A DNA stretch of 64,000 nt, from assembly GCF_000348985.1 (NCBI RefSeq), contig NC_035923.1, forward strand, positions 124,001 through 188,000, written 5' to 3'. Below are positions 27,939 through 38,192 of the stretch, in pieces. This stretch comes from Huiozyma naganishii CBS 8797. Its lineage: Eukaryota > Ascomycota > Saccharomycetes > Saccharomycetales > Saccharomycetaceae. A program made the translations under genes and the position numbers. The notes beneath the pieces are model-generated. The model had not been told where the DNA came from and did not search any database. It saw only the letters and a list, made by a program, of their open reading frames with translations. Position 1 is the first letter of the stretch. Every line of letters begins with the position of its first letter.

Positions 27939-29762
27939 ATGTCTGCTTCGATATCCCAGCCGTTCACAATTGCCAATGTGCCCAGACAGGCGTCGCAGAC
28001 AAAAGTGCTAATCTCCCAGCACAGTCTCACGTCAAATGCAAACACATTAGACGTTGCCGTCTCGAAATATTCCATCTCGCAGTATATCATCAACCCGACG
28101 CCAAAGCTGGTTAACAGCAAGGCCATCCCCTCCAATTTGACGGTCACTGCGTTTGACAACGGAGTCTACGCAACACAATCCAACAACAAATCGTTCTGTT
28201 TGTATTTAGACGAGTCGCATCAGATACCGCTGAAATCCGCAGTAGTGAACTGTCTTTCCGAGAAAATACACGACGAGTCAGTGGTCACCACCGCGATCTT
28301 ACAGGATGGTACTGTGCAAAAGTACAAGGGTGGAGAGCAGGTGTTTGCGAAGCACCTCCCATTGAAGGATATCAAGCAAGTCGAGTTTATCGATGGACAG
28401 TACGCCTTAATTGTCGCCGCGCAGTCCACTGCCTTGTACGAATTAGAGAATCTCACTGAACTGCGAGTTAGCACAACTTTACACTTTGAGCAGTTCAAAC
28501 AAATCAGACAGCACCTGGGGAAGATCTACCAATTTGACCTTGCGACTAACGATTTTAAGATATTCGAATTGACGACTTTAAACGAGATTGGCGTGGTTAA
28601 TATCCCATTTTTGAGTGCCTCTAAGGGTGCGCCTCTCACATTCACAGTTGTGGGGGATAGCAGGGTTTGTCTTGCCTTGGCAAACGAGATATATTTACTG
28701 GATCTACACCTGGGCAGCGTTCTGTCTCACAACAAGTTTGCACAGTTAAAGCAAGTTGAGTTGATTGCTGGTGCAAGGGACGGATCCTTTGCCATTGCCT
28801 TGAGTCACGGACCGCAGGACAACGCTGTGTCTTTAGACATCATCAACTTGGAACTTGGAAGCAGAAGCATAAAAGATTCCTTGGGGAAAGGGTTTGCTAC
28901 GTTCATGAAAGAGAGAAGATCAGCAGAATCACAGGTCACGCTGCGGCCAATCCTTGACGCTGGTGACAAAACGAAGAGAAGTTTTGATTACGCTTCCATT
29001 CTGAAGAAACTGACCGCAGCAGCCAAGGACCCAGCCAAGTTCGACCAGATTTTTTTCAAAGAACTTTATATCGTGCAGGAGTGTTACACGGAAGGGGACA
29101 GATTCATCATAGACCAGAATTTCTTATCAGAGACCGTTGGTGTAATTCTCAAAAATTACAGTTTCGAGCCCTCGAGCAAGTACCCTGCAGCTTTCACCTA
29201 TCTGTTGACACATCCACTGTTCCCAGCGGACAAAACCAGACATTTACTTTCCAAAGTGAAGCAAATACCTAGACTGTACAAACAGGTCATCGTTACGTGT
29301 CCGAACTTACCGCTCGATGAGTTGTTGACCGAGTCCTTTGTCATTGAAAACAACGAGCTTTCCTTGGACCTCTCGCTGAAGATTTTACAGGATTACACCA
29401 AGGATTCCATCAAAAAGGAAATGAAGGCGCTACCAAGAGTCAACGTTACAAACTTCATCAAGTTTGTGATTGGGAACTACAACAACTCGGATGAAAGTTC
29501 GGTGGCCACGCCGCAATTGTTCCAGCTGCTCTCTTTGGTGATCGATTCCATAGGTCTCTTTGCCTTGGACGGCGAGTTGCTAACGGAGCTTGCAGGATAC
29601 ATAGATAACATGGTCAAGATTGCAGAGATGAACACGGAACTGTGGAACCTATTAGAGTTTAGGACGAACAAGGCGTCTGTTGCGGGGAGTAACCGTAGTA
29701 AGTATGTCAAGACCCAAAAGAAGGTCTTCCCACCTTACCTTGTCGACCACCTCGAAATATAG
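27939..29762 (+). CDS. UTP8: t-UTP small-subunit processome protein Utp8
   Basis: A 607-residue orthologue of Utp8 (713 residues), a nucleolar t-UTP component needed for rRNA transcription and 18S processing and also linked to tRNA export. Diagnostic matches are the N-terminal SISQYIINPTPKL, the C-terminal VIVTCPNLPLDELL and FQLLSLVIDSIGLFALDGELL, and ITKR-like helices between. The N-terminal half is probably a divergent beta-propeller. The frame is open 13 codons upstream of 27939, but this ATG gives MSASISQPF, matching the S. cerevisiae start MPSLSQPF. PAC and RRPE elements lie upstream. Position matches YGR128C. Confidence 0.93.
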   Translation: MSASISQPFTIANVPRQASQTKVLISQHSLTSNANTLDVAVSKYSISQYIINPTPKLVNSKAIPSNLTVTAFDNGVYATQSNNKSFCLYLDESHQIPLKSAVVNCLSEKIHDESVVTTAILQDGTVQKYKGGEQVFAKHLPLKDIKQVEFIDGQYALIVAAQSTALYELENLTELRVSTTLHFEQFKQIRQHLGKIYQFDLATNDFKIFELTTLNEIGVVNIPFLSASKGAPLTFTVVGDSRVCLALANEIYLLDLHLGSVLSHNKFAQLKQVELIAGARDGSFAIALSHGPQDNAVSLDIINLELGSRSIKDSLGKGFATFMKERRSAESQVTLRPILDAGDKTKRSFDYASILKKLTAAAKDPAKFDQIFFKELYIVQECYTEGDRFIIDQNFLSETVGVILKNYSFEPSSKYPAAFTYLLTHPLFPADKTRHLLSKVKQIPRLYKQVIVTCPNLPLDELLTESFVIENNELSLDLSLKILQDYTKDSIKKEMKALPRVNVTNFIKFVIGNYNNSDESSVATPQLFQLLSLVIDSIGLFALDGELLTELAGYIDNMVKIAEMNTELWNLLEFRTNKASVAGSNRSKYVKTQKKVFPPYLVDHLEI

Positions 29763-29938
29763 GCGGAAGATCTTACGAGAGCCGACAGCCACGGTCTTTC
29801 AAGCATCGGATTGTATGTACATTAATAAATAAAAATTATATATCTGAAAGAAGAAGGAAAATAGGTAAGATGAAGAAGTATAAATGCTTTTTTCTTCATA
29901 TGCAGAGTCGTACAATGTGTAACCTAAAAGAAAACGAG

Positions 29939-30880
29939 TTAATCGGATAGGTCAAACGTGAACTGTTTCACTTCCTTTGGATTATGGGGGCTATTAAAGT
30001 CTCTGTCCAAGTCGCTTGTATGCAAGATACGTTCTGCGACAGTGACTTGCCTTCTGTCTTTACTCACCAGTGTGACGAGTTGCGATCTCGTTCCGAAATA
30101 AAGCCCTCCACTCTTCGTCAGACCCACGTCCTGTTGTGGTTGACACTTCAAAGGTGGGACAAATATTGTGTTTGAGATTACTTCCGGTGTCTTCGATATG
30201 TCCTCGTGGGATTTTTCGATGGAACAGAAGGATGCAGCGTGGAAACATTTATCAATGAAACTAGATTTATCCAGATTGACCGCGGTATTTACCAGTTCGT
30301 GCAACTTCAATTTCCCCAGTTTCACTTTGTTCCACTCGCTTATATCGTTTTCATTAAACTCTTTGTAAGTATCATTGGAGACCACCATGTTCATTCCGGT
30401 TGTTTCATTCAAAACACTGAACGTGTTCCCGCTGGAATCCAAAACTTTATAGTCCTGTTGACGGATGTCCCCTATAAATAAATTAAAATCTCCCGACTTC
30501 TCCAGATCTGGGTAGCGATCCCGGAACTTCTCGAAGGAGTCCCACTGGTCTATGAAACCGCGATCACTTAAAAACATAAAGGGGATCAACCCTCTTGACC
30601 TGCGTTTGACCGGGTTTTTCGAATGTTTACGGAGGGCCTCCCCCTCCAGTTTCAAATTCAGCACGGTGGAAACCCTCCCGGCCCTGTTGAGACCCATCCA
30701 GGTCCCACGAACGCACTTCCCAGGATCATATAGTCCCTTTGTCATATCGTAAGGCGAAAGAATGTAGTCCCCGCTATGCCATTCCGTAATATGCGTATCC
30801 CTTTCAAAAAACTCGTCCCTATTGGAAATCAACACCAAATCGTAATCCGGATGCTCTCTTGTACCCAACAGTATACACAT
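29939..30880 (-). CDS. YGR127W: TANGO2/NRDE family protein, YGR127W orthologue
   Basis: A 313-residue protein (S. cerevisiae YGR127W: 312) of the TANGO2 family, which has been linked to heme trafficking and lipid homeostasis in other organisms; the yeast role is unclear. The N-terminus MCILLGT places Cys at position 2, as in Ntn-hydrolase-like folds. The family signature NRDEFFER follows within the first 30 residues, then GTWMGLNRAGRVSTVLN. The frame is open 11 codons further upstream, but the Cys2-generating ATG at 30880 is conserved across the family. Two CACGTG boxes lie 130-150 bases upstream. Confidence 0.92.
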   Translation of the reverse strand: MCILLGTREHPDYDLVLISNRDEFFERDTHITEWHSGDYILSPYDMTKGLYDPGKCVRGTWMGLNRAGRVSTVLNLKLEGEALRKHSKNPVKRRSRGLIPFMFLSDRGFIDQWDSFEKFRDRYPDLEKSGDFNLFIGDIRQQDYKVLDSSGNTFSVLNETTGMNMVVSNDTYKEFNENDISEWNKVKLGKLKLHELVNTAVNLDKSSFIDKCFHAASFCSIEKSHEDISKTPEVISNTIFVPPLKCQPQQDVGLTKSGGLYFGTRSQLVTLVSKDRRQVTVAERILHTSDLDRDFNSPHNPKEVKQFTFDLSD

Positions 30881-31005
30881 GGTTGTCTTGAACCTTCCAG
30901 TAACGGACACCAACAGAATAGTGAGCAGGTTGTCGAGGGGAGAGAACGGAAGTGCGAACGGACTTTTGAACTTGATATTTTACTGTTTCAGGGAGCGGGA
31001 TTCAG

Positions 31006-31031
31006 ATATCACGTGACATTATATCACGTGA
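31006..31031. promoter_or_regulatory. Twin E-box (two identical ATATCACGTGA units)
   Basis: Two identical 11-base units at 31006-31016 and 31021-31031, each with the palindrome TCACGTGA, are spaced 15 bases apart. They lie 126-151 bases upstream of the YGR127W start. The RTCACRTG core is the Cbf1 consensus; Pho4 could also bind. No centromere CDEII/CDEIII follows. Confidence 0.65.
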
Positions 31032-31104
31032 ACGAAGATGGATCGGTTCGTCACCTGTTCGATGAAGTCTGTATACCTTGGGTGATGCTGTGTATTCCTG
31101 TAGT

Positions 31105-31782
31105 TCATTGAAACATCTTGGACAGAAATCCCTTGATGCCCTTCTTGCCCCTGTTCTTCTCGTACCGCTCGAGCTCTTTCCGGTTTCTCTCGACCGCGCT
31201 GTTGAGTTTCTCCGCGTTGAGTCCCGCCTCGCCGTGCTCCTCCATCGAGGAGGTTAGCGAGTTTTTGGACCTGGTAGAGGCCCCCTTGCTCTTTTTCGAG
31301 TTATGTGTACCGCCCGAATGGCGACTCTTGAGACTCTCGATGGTTTTCATCTTGACGAGTCCCGTTTCCGTTTCCACTTGGTACTCCTCCGGGAAGTGCG
31401 ACTGCGTAAGCGTCAGTGGCGCATTGATGTCCGGTATGTTCCTTCTCTTGGTGGTATCGAGTCCCTTGGACCTGAGCGCGTCTGCGCTCTCCGATTGGTT
31501 GTTCATTGCGTTCTTGGTAACGACCCGCTCGATGGCGTTCGAGTCCCGCTTTCCCAGGGTGGTCGAGCTGGCCTTTGAGTTCAGGTCGGACGGAGTGTTC
31601 GCCGTGTTTTCCGCCAGGTCCTCGCTGTTCAGAATTGTGTCGTTCTTGAACAGCCGCGAGTCGTGCTGCTCCTCCTCCGTGCCGAACCCGACAAACGGCT
31701 CCGGTTTGTACGAGTCCACAGAAGAAAAGGACGACACCTCGTCAAATTCAGGATCGGTCACAATATCACTTCTGTTGCTCAT
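31105..31782 (-). CDS. YGR126W: Uncharacterised protein, YGR126W orthologue
   Basis: A 225-residue hydrophilic, probably mostly disordered protein. I identify it as YGR126W (233 residues, function unknown) chiefly from its place between YGR127W and VSB1. It contains IPDINAP followed by HFPEEYQVETETGLVKMKTIESL near residues 110-150. The same arrangement occurs in the cytosolic N-terminus of the TPO2/3 transporter 15 kb away. The C-terminal third is basic and Lys/Arg-rich with a predicted helix (about 175-225). No transmembrane segment or enzyme motif is visible. Confidence 0.8.
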   Translation of the reverse strand: MSNRSDIVTDPEFDEVSSFSSVDSYKPEPFVGFGTEEEQHDSRLFKNDTILNSEDLAENTANTPSDLNSKASSTTLGKRDSNAIERVVTKNAMNNQSESADALRSKGLDTTKRRNIPDINAPLTLTQSHFPEEYQVETETGLVKMKTIESLKSRHSGGTHNSKKSKGASTRSKNSLTSSMEEHGEAGLNAEKLNSAVERNRKELERYEKNRGKKGIKGFLSKMFQ

Positions 31783-32224
31783 GGTCTCAATTGCCCAGCT
31801 GTATGTGACTAATCTGATTAGATATGCAGAGTATAAATTATATAATCCTGGCCACTGTTACTGGAAATGTATAAATACAACACAGAGTAGAAGCAACTGA
31901 GGGGAAGTGTTCCTCCCCGTGTTCACACAACGACCTTCTGCAAACACGGACTGCCAATCAACCAGCCAACTAACCAGCCAGCCAGCAGAGTCTCCCTCAC
32001 GTTCTCCTTTTTATGTAATCATCCGAGAAATATCTTTTGTTCTAATTTTCCTGTGACGGATAGGGCATCCATTTCTCGAGGCCAAAATTCACGCTCTAAC
32101 GAACGAGCTCTCCGATGATTCGGGTTCTTCCCGAAGGTGGAAGGGTTTTCATTTTTGTGAGTCGCCTTGCTCTGTAAAAAGGGGGGGGGGTCGGATGATC
32201 TGCCGGGTATTTCCCGCAGACGGC
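31783..32224. other. Intergenic between YGR126W and VSB1
   Basis: About 440 bases: promoter of YGR126W plus the 3' flank of VSB1. It contains a short CCAGC/CCAA tandem run around 31961-31988 and a poly-G tract at about 32181-32190. No gene seen. Confidence 0.55.
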
Positions 32225-35200
32225 TCAGGCACTGATCAATGCGTGTCCCAGCAGATCCTTGAATCTCTTGTCCTTGATGAGCATGACGAGCAGTGCCAGC
32301 TGGATGAACAATTCCGGGTCCTCCCTCTCGAGTCTCCCCATGGCCGCCGCGTCGATGACCCACAACTCGGAGTCTGTCTCTGTTGTGATGAACAGCTTCG
32401 AGAAGTCAGGGTTGCTAGTGTCGGCGTCGTCCACGGTGGTCCCTGAATCGATGATCTTACCGTAGCAGGTCCTGTTGGCCATCGTCTCGTAGACGCAGCC
32501 CTGGGGCAACTTGAAAACGGCCTTCAACACACCGGTCTGCACGAGGAAGAAAATCTTGTTGCAATGTTGCAGCGTGGTCTGTGCCATCATGGTCTTTTTG
32601 GCAAAATACGGACACAGGCGGCTCCAGATTGCAATCTCCTTGTCTCTCGCAAGCTTGTCGTTCGAGCCAATGTCAGGTCTGTACTGCTTCAACGTGAGTA
32701 GCAGTAGGGGCAACAGGGGGTCCTTCGTCTTCAGTTGTTTGCGTAGCGAGCTGACAGTCTGTTCGTCGTTCTTGAATACATCCTGCGCCACAGTCAACAT
32801 CTGGTGGTTTCTGGGGGTGTTCGTGGGCAAAGACATCAGATTGCTAATCGCAGCTCTGCCGGATTGATCAGCTGAAGTTATGGCCCGTGAGTCCATCTGT
32901 TTAGAGGCACTGACAGGTAGTCTGCTCACAACACTGTTTGCAGTGTTGTTCAGCTTGCGTAACCTAGCCTTCGCCTTCGTTCTCAGCTCGTTGTACCAGT
33001 GTAACAGCTCATTTTCACACCACTCTAATGAACTGTTCAAGTCTTGGAAAAGCTCAACATCCTCGAGTAACCCAACGTTATTGAACGCCCGATATATTCC
33101 GTCCTTTTCACGAATGGAGGATATTATCAGTTGAATGCCCTTGGTCTGCGTAAACCGCCTAATCCGGTTGAAACCTTCTGCCGCAGAATAATCAATGTTG
33201 TCGGTGTTGATGTTCTTAAAGTCAAGGATCAAATATTTGATACGTCTCTTGGAGGAATCGTTATTGCTAATCTCCAACAGCTTATCGATTTTTTCCTCAA
33301 TGGATATTATAGTACCAAAGAACAACAGATTCTGTAACTTTAGCACGTATATCTGCTCCCCAACACCATCCAAAAATGTGGTTTGAATTGGATCTCTATA
33401 GACAGTGCTCTTGGCGACTTCCCCACTAAATTCACCGTTGACTGTCTGTAAATGAGTGCTGTCAATCAGAAACTTAAAGCACGCAATTAGGATACCAACG
33501 ATAATACCGAGCACAAAATCAAATATCCCCATCGTTAAGATGATGATCCCGACAGTAACATATTCAAAAGTGTTCAACTTCCCCCATGTATCAACCAGAG
33601 CCTCCATTAACAGTTCGTACCCTAGCAAAAATATCAACGACCCCACGATGCAAATTGGGATAAAGGAAATGATTACGGGTCCAATAAGCATGACAATAAT
33701 AGTCAACACAATCAGTATGTACCCGGCTAAGGCAGAGTCCGCACCGGCTCTGATGAATAGAACACTGTTGGTGTAAACAAGATAGTTCTCGATGGAGCCA
33801 AAAAGCCCACTGAAAAAGTTCGAATACCCATGTGCAATGAGTTCTCTATCAACATCATACTTGTCCATCTGTAAAGACATGGCCAGGGCGGGAACGTTTA
33901 TAGGGACGTGCAGTATACCAAAAAAGGTCAATGCCATCATTGTTGGGATTTGTTTGATGACAAGCGCCCAATGTACATCGCTGAAGTTGAAATATTTGTA
34001 ATGGTCATACCAGGTAACATTCGAAGCTGCTACGGGAAAAATCCAGCCCGAGTTACGCAACTTCGTGAGAGACAAATTGGGGACAATAGCCACAATGAAA
34101 TGGAATAATATTAAAGTCAGAATGTAAAAAGATGGTAGCACCAAAGAGTTTCTGAAACGATTTTGCGTGAAGATAAGGATTATTGTTAGCATAGTGGGTA
34201 ACAGCCATTGAAACAAGGTTTTTTCGTCTGTGAATAAATTCAGTAAGAATGGGATCGAATATTCAAATTTTGCAATTCTTGTACAGACCTCAATGCCCGT
34301 AATCAAAAGAAAATAGCCGACACCACCAATGCATCCAATCAGGATATGACGCGGGAAGAATCCGACCAATTTGCCCAGTTTCAATTTACCCAGCGTGAAA
34401 AACGTTAAGCCTGTGAACATGGAACTAATGACGTAGCAGAATATAGTCGTTGTAATGATCTCATTCTTCCTCTCTTCTCCCAGCGTTTTCATGATCGTCA
34501 ACGCCATTGTGTGGAAAAAGGGTGTGACCTCTATCATTTCACTTCCTATACCACAAGGAAAACTGGACCATCCACTGGAATATGTGAATTGAGAAATGAC
34601 TGTGGAAATATAAAACATGGATAGACCTGAGGGTCCCAACTGGGAAAATATGGGTTCTGTAATTGGGAATATGATCATTCCATAAGATAATGCGTCAAGA
34701 ATGTTTAGTAACAGTCCCAAGATGGATGCTGGAAGATAATGTACAATGTCGTGGGACAAAGCAGAAATGTAATCCCATTTCGAGGTTATGGGAGGCCCGA
34801 TCTTCATGCCTGCTGAAGAGTAGCTTGAAAGTGTAGGAATTTGGGAGCCGTATGTCGAATTGATTCCATTAAGTGGTGACCTTGCTCTTCCGTTGTAGTC
34901 TTCCGGCGTCAATGACGATGCATCCGATATGGCAACTGAAAGAGATGATACAGGAGTGAGTAATAATCTTGAGTTCTCATCTGGAATACCGTACTCATCT
35001 GACAGTGGTGAAGTTACTGGGTGTGTTTTATTGCCAGGCACAGTAGTTTGTGGACCAGTTGCAAGGCCCCCAATCTGATCGACGTTATCAATGTTTGCCG
35101 TCTTTCTTTCGTTATGCTCCACCAAATCGATGTACTCATTCAAATCTTTATTCTCTGAACCTTCATCCCCATTAGAATCGCTAAAGTTTTCCCCAATAGC

Positions 35201-35491
35201 TTGTGTCTGCCTATGCAACATTTGCGACTTGTGTATTGGTTTGCTGTATGCCTGTTCATTACTTGTCGGAAGAAGGTCGTATCCTGATTTATTGTTTCTC
35301 TGTGTGGGAGACCACAAACCACTGACGTATGACCTCCCGAGGTAGCTACTCTCACCTGGCAGCACTTGCAAAGGATTCTCGTTGTCAGATTGCCTTGCAT
35401 CATTGTTCTGCAAGCCCAGTGACACCGAAATGGATTCCGATATCGACTGCCTCGCCGGCCTCTTTATCCTGTGAGCCTTGCTCATTCCCAT
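32225..35491 (-). CDS. VSB1: Vacuolar SulP-family transporter Vsb1 (YGR125W)
   Basis: A 1088-residue membrane protein orthologous to YGR125W/Vsb1 (1036 residues), reported to load basic amino acids, mainly arginine, into the vacuole. The first 230 residues are hydrophilic. The SLC26/SulP core with about a dozen hydrophobic segments follows, including FPRHILIGCIGGVGYFL and QMDKYDVDRELIAHGYSNF. A STAS domain comes next (KYLILDFKNINTDNIDYSAAEGFNRI). The last 120 residues resemble a degenerate cyclic-nucleotide-binding domain. The frame is open upstream to a TTG; the first ATG at 35491 gives MGMSKAH...SISESISVSLG, aligning with the S. cerevisiae N-terminus. Confidence 0.94.
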   Translation of the reverse strand: MGMSKAHRIKRPARQSISESISVSLGLQNNDARQSDNENPLQVLPGESSYLGRSYVSGLWSPTQRNNKSGYDLLPTSNEQAYSKPIHKSQMLHRQTQAIGENFSDSNGDEGSENKDLNEYIDLVEHNERKTANIDNVDQIGGLATGPQTTVPGNKTHPVTSPLSDEYGIPDENSRLLLTPVSSLSVAISDASSLTPEDYNGRARSPLNGINSTYGSQIPTLSSYSSAGMKIGPPITSKWDYISALSHDIVHYLPASILGLLLNILDALSYGMIIFPITEPIFSQLGPSGLSMFYISTVISQFTYSSGWSSFPCGIGSEMIEVTPFFHTMALTIMKTLGEERKNEIITTTIFCYVISSMFTGLTFFTLGKLKLGKLVGFFPRHILIGCIGGVGYFLLITGIEVCTRIAKFEYSIPFLLNLFTDEKTLFQWLLPTMLTIILIFTQNRFRNSLVLPSFYILTLILFHFIVAIVPNLSLTKLRNSGWIFPVAASNVTWYDHYKYFNFSDVHWALVIKQIPTMMALTFFGILHVPINVPALAMSLQMDKYDVDRELIAHGYSNFFSGLFGSIENYLVYTNSVLFIRAGADSALAGYILIVLTIIVMLIGPVIISFIPICIVGSLIFLLGYELLMEALVDTWGKLNTFEYVTVGIIILTMGIFDFVLGIIVGILIACFKFLIDSTHLQTVNGEFSGEVAKSTVYRDPIQTTFLDGVGEQIYVLKLQNLLFFGTIISIEEKIDKLLEISNNDSSKRRIKYLILDFKNINTDNIDYSAAEGFNRIRRFTQTKGIQLIISSIREKDGIYRAFNNVGLLEDVELFQDLNSSLEWCENELLHWYNELRTKAKARLRKLNNTANSVVSRLPVSASKQMDSRAITSADQSGRAAISNLMSLPTNTPRNHQMLTVAQDVFKNDEQTVSSLRKQLKTKDPLLPLLLLTLKQYRPDIGSNDKLARDKEIAIWSRLCPYFAKKTMMAQTTLQHCNKIFFLVQTGVLKAVFKLPQGCVYETMANRTCYGKIIDSGTTVDDADTSNPDFSKLFITTETDSELWVIDAAAMGRLEREDPELFIQLALLVMLIKDKRFKDLLGHALISA

Positions 35492-36818
35492 TACTGCTGT
35501 TGTTGTTGTTTGCAACGTCTATAAGCTATTAATATCTAACTCCAATGCGTTAATCAGAAGAGCACCAATTTGCCAGTTTTGTTAGCAAATGGAGGGAGCG
35601 AAATGAGTCAGCAAGGAAAATAAGGCTCCTCTTATATATAATCTAGGAGAGTTAATGCAAAAAATATTATTAAACCGATAGCAAGGAATCTCAAATGTTC
35701 ACCGAATCAAACAAGCCGACAAGCTTGTTGATTTGAAGATCCCCCTCCTGCAAAGAATGAAAGCTGTTTAATATCATATACTCTACACACTTCTCACGTC
35801 AAAATTGCAGCATAAAATTCCACGGTAATTTTAATGCTGTGGTAGTTGCTGTTTTTTTCTCTATTCTCACAATGGAAAACAGGGCGAACAGGGCGATAAG
35901 AGTAGCGCCATTCCCACGATACGATCGCAGGATCGAGATAACGCAGGAGTCAATACAGATAAGAATGCATCAGACAATCACTGATGGGAGTAAACAGCTT
36001 AATAAGAGAGTGTAGTTGTGGTAAAAAAGAGTTCTATGTGATTGGATAATATGCAAGGGATAACTATAACTGTCCTCCAGTAGCTTAAAAAGAATCAGAA
36101 TTTTCTAATATGGCGTCCTATAAATCATTCAAAGAATGTAACAAGATTAATTTTCTGCGCAGGAACCGCCTTCTCCATTAAAACCTCGTGAAAAAGATCA
36201 CAAGAAGAATTGTTCGATTAAAAACGCAAATAATATCATCGTATTCTTTAAAAACTTGGAAGGTCATTGGTTCTTTAAAGTGAAGAGGATTAATAAAAAC
36301 TTCTTGCAGTAGAAAAAACCAGAAAGATACCGTTTTCAGCGTACTCTTTATATAGCACTTTCTTGTGGCCGGGTAAAGGTTTCTTTTCTGCACTGTTAGG
36401 GTTCCCTCCCATCAGTAGTTTAGATACCGTCCAGCAAGGAGATATGGGTATGATAGCCAGTAGTTTGAGCGTTTTTCTGGTGGGAAAATCAGATAGAATC
36501 ATCTTTAATGGTTTGACAATCTTCGTACGTGGATTGTCAAAGTGAGCTGCTGTCTTAATTGTTTTTTTCTATTATATCGACAACTTAAGTGTAAGTGATA
36601 ATAGCGCCATTTCGAGCTAATTACATATGTAAACGGTCCCTTCCCCCGATGTATTGTAATTATTTATTTGACTATGTTTGAGGGGATATTTCAAAAGGTT
36701 ATTTTAGTTAATAGAATTACCAGCTATCGAACAAATGGGTTACTATTTACTTTAAGTTCTAGCTGCCAGTGACTCTTGCGCAAGGATAACTAGATAAATA
36801 ATAGAGAAGATAAAAAAA
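35492..36818. other. Intergenic where ASN2 and PPT1 would lie; no gene seen
   Basis: About 1.3 kb of AT-rich DNA. In S. cerevisiae, ASN2 (YGR124W) and PPT1 (YGR123C) occupy this interval. I see no remnant of either. The short minus-strand frames near 36178-36502 match nothing I recognise. Several GATAA/TTATC motifs (about 35895-35945) could be GATA-factor sites for VSB1, which I infer only weakly. Confidence 0.5.
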
Positions 36819-38066
36819 TCAGTACAGCAATTGTTCAGCCCCATTCGAAACAGGTCCCATTTCTTGTAGTCTTCCCTCCCAAAATACCCATTCGATTCCT
36901 TTCAAATCCGGTTTCACGCCACCTGGAAGCAATGATTTTAGGACAGCCGAATCTTTTTCAACCGGTTGAAAAAACAATTTGCTATTGGTCTGCTGAAAGA
37001 CGTAATCCAGTAGTATCACTAAAGGTATTAGGAAAGTGTCCATGACATCATTGATAATTTCACTTACTTTGTTGTTGTCGGCACGCGCTTTAAACGGCAG
37101 TAAGTTAGCTTTTTGTTTGGTCTTCAAAAAAGTATTGTGCATCTTATTCCGCATCTTCTCTTTGGTCGCCATTGGCGCTTTTGGTGTAGAGAGCACTGTT
37201 GACGTAAATTTAGTCCTTGGAACAAAATGCGAGTAGCAGTTGACGCTTTGATGTAGCAGGCCAGTTGCAGTGCCGATTTCGTCCTTACGAAATTGATCTA
37301 GAGACAGTAATAAATATGCAGTTCCCTCTAAAAACGACATTACTTCTCGCTTTTGGGCTAGCATGTGTATTTGCTTTATCTGCGACGCAGTATCATGACA
37401 CCCAATGCATAGTTTAGAATAAAATAGACTTGCAGACGTCGATTCCTTCAAATCGTTGGTTTGTAAATCTAGTTCTGTACTTTGCTCATTGGACAAAGAA
37501 TTCCTTAACTTACAAAGAGAAAGCATTATTACTCCCAGTTGCTGCAATATTTGGAATTCAAAACTCATCTCGATTATCAAATTGAGCAATCGATGATCCG
37601 GTTTCTCTGAAACATTACTCTCACAAAATTGAAGAATACCGAGTCCCTTCTTCAAGTATTCCCCACTTGATGACCATATACTCCCGCTCTCTGTCTTATT
37701 GAAAGCTTTCTGCATCAGCATCAGGGCCAGATCACCGTAGAAAAAAGCAATATCGATCATAACACTGAGCCATTCCGTCTCTAGATTTACGTCTGAGTTT
37801 ATAAAGGGAAATATTTCGTTGGCATAAGATATTAATGTCTCTAATCCTAGTAGCGCATCAATGCCTGCGTCCTTACCCATCAGCAGATTTCTGACTTGAT
37901 CCCTCAAATACGCTGCATTTGGACTCAACGACTCAATGGAACTTAAATTTCTAGGAATTTGCAATGGAAGCTCGCCTTTATGCAATTCTGTGTTACTGTT
38001 CGAAGGTGCAGAGCCCAATGGCGATAACTTATGCATATGGAGGTAACTGCTTTCTATTGCGCGCAT
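36819..38066 (-). CDS. YGR122W: BRO1-like protein, YGR122W orthologue (RIM101 pathway)
   Basis: A 415-residue protein (S. cerevisiae YGR122W: 402). YGR122W is reported to act with the ESCRT-linked Rim20/Rim101 alkaline-response pathway and to be related to the BRO1 domain. The body is all-helical in appearance, with alternating hydrophobic heptads across residues 50-290. A short basic linker (about 300-335) and a conserved C-terminal piece (LLPGGVKPDLKGIEWVFWEG) follow. No catalytic motif is visible. Identification rests on length, layout and position next to COG2. The gene is divergent from COG2, with 126 bases between start codons. Confidence 0.82.
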   Translation of the reverse strand: MRAIESSYLHMHKLSPLGSAPSNSNTELHKGELPLQIPRNLSSIESLSPNAAYLRDQVRNLLMGKDAGIDALLGLETLISYANEIFPFINSDVNLETEWLSVMIDIAFFYGDLALMLMQKAFNKTESGSIWSSSGEYLKKGLGILQFCESNVSEKPDHRLLNLIIEMSFEFQILQQLGVIMLSLCKLRNSLSNEQSTELDLQTNDLKESTSASLFYSKLCIGCHDTASQIKQIHMLAQKREVMSFLEGTAYLLLSLDQFRKDEIGTATGLLHQSVNCYSHFVPRTKFTSTVLSTPKAPMATKEKMRNKMHNTFLKTKQKANLLPFKARADNNKVSEIINDVMDTFLIPLVILLDYVFQQTNSKLFFQPVEKDSAVLKSLLPGGVKPDLKGIEWVFWEGRLQEMGPVSNGAEQLLY

Positions 38067-38192
38067 TTCTTTTCTATAGCGTACGTTGTATACTGATTTT
38101 TAACGAACTTAAAAAAACATCAACTTTGAGAGAGAAGTTTAAAGAACGATATTGGTGGAAGGCCAGGTAGTTGCTTCCACAACATTGGTGCA

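Noticed and set aside
31006..31031. Possible centromere CDEI
   Set aside because: TCACGTGA fits CDEI, but no 80-90 base AT-rich CDEII followed by a CDEIII with the TCCGAA core is present; the other TCCGAA matches I noticed lie inside genes or lack the flanking consensus.
36398..36412. Thirteen-base match GGTTCCCTCCCAT shared with 47894-47906
   Set aside because: Exact matches of this length are expected by chance many times in 64 kb, and the flanks do not align.
36178..36502. Overlapping short minus-strand frames in the ASN2/PPT1 interval
   Set aside because: No similarity to ASN2 or PPT1 and no recognisable features.
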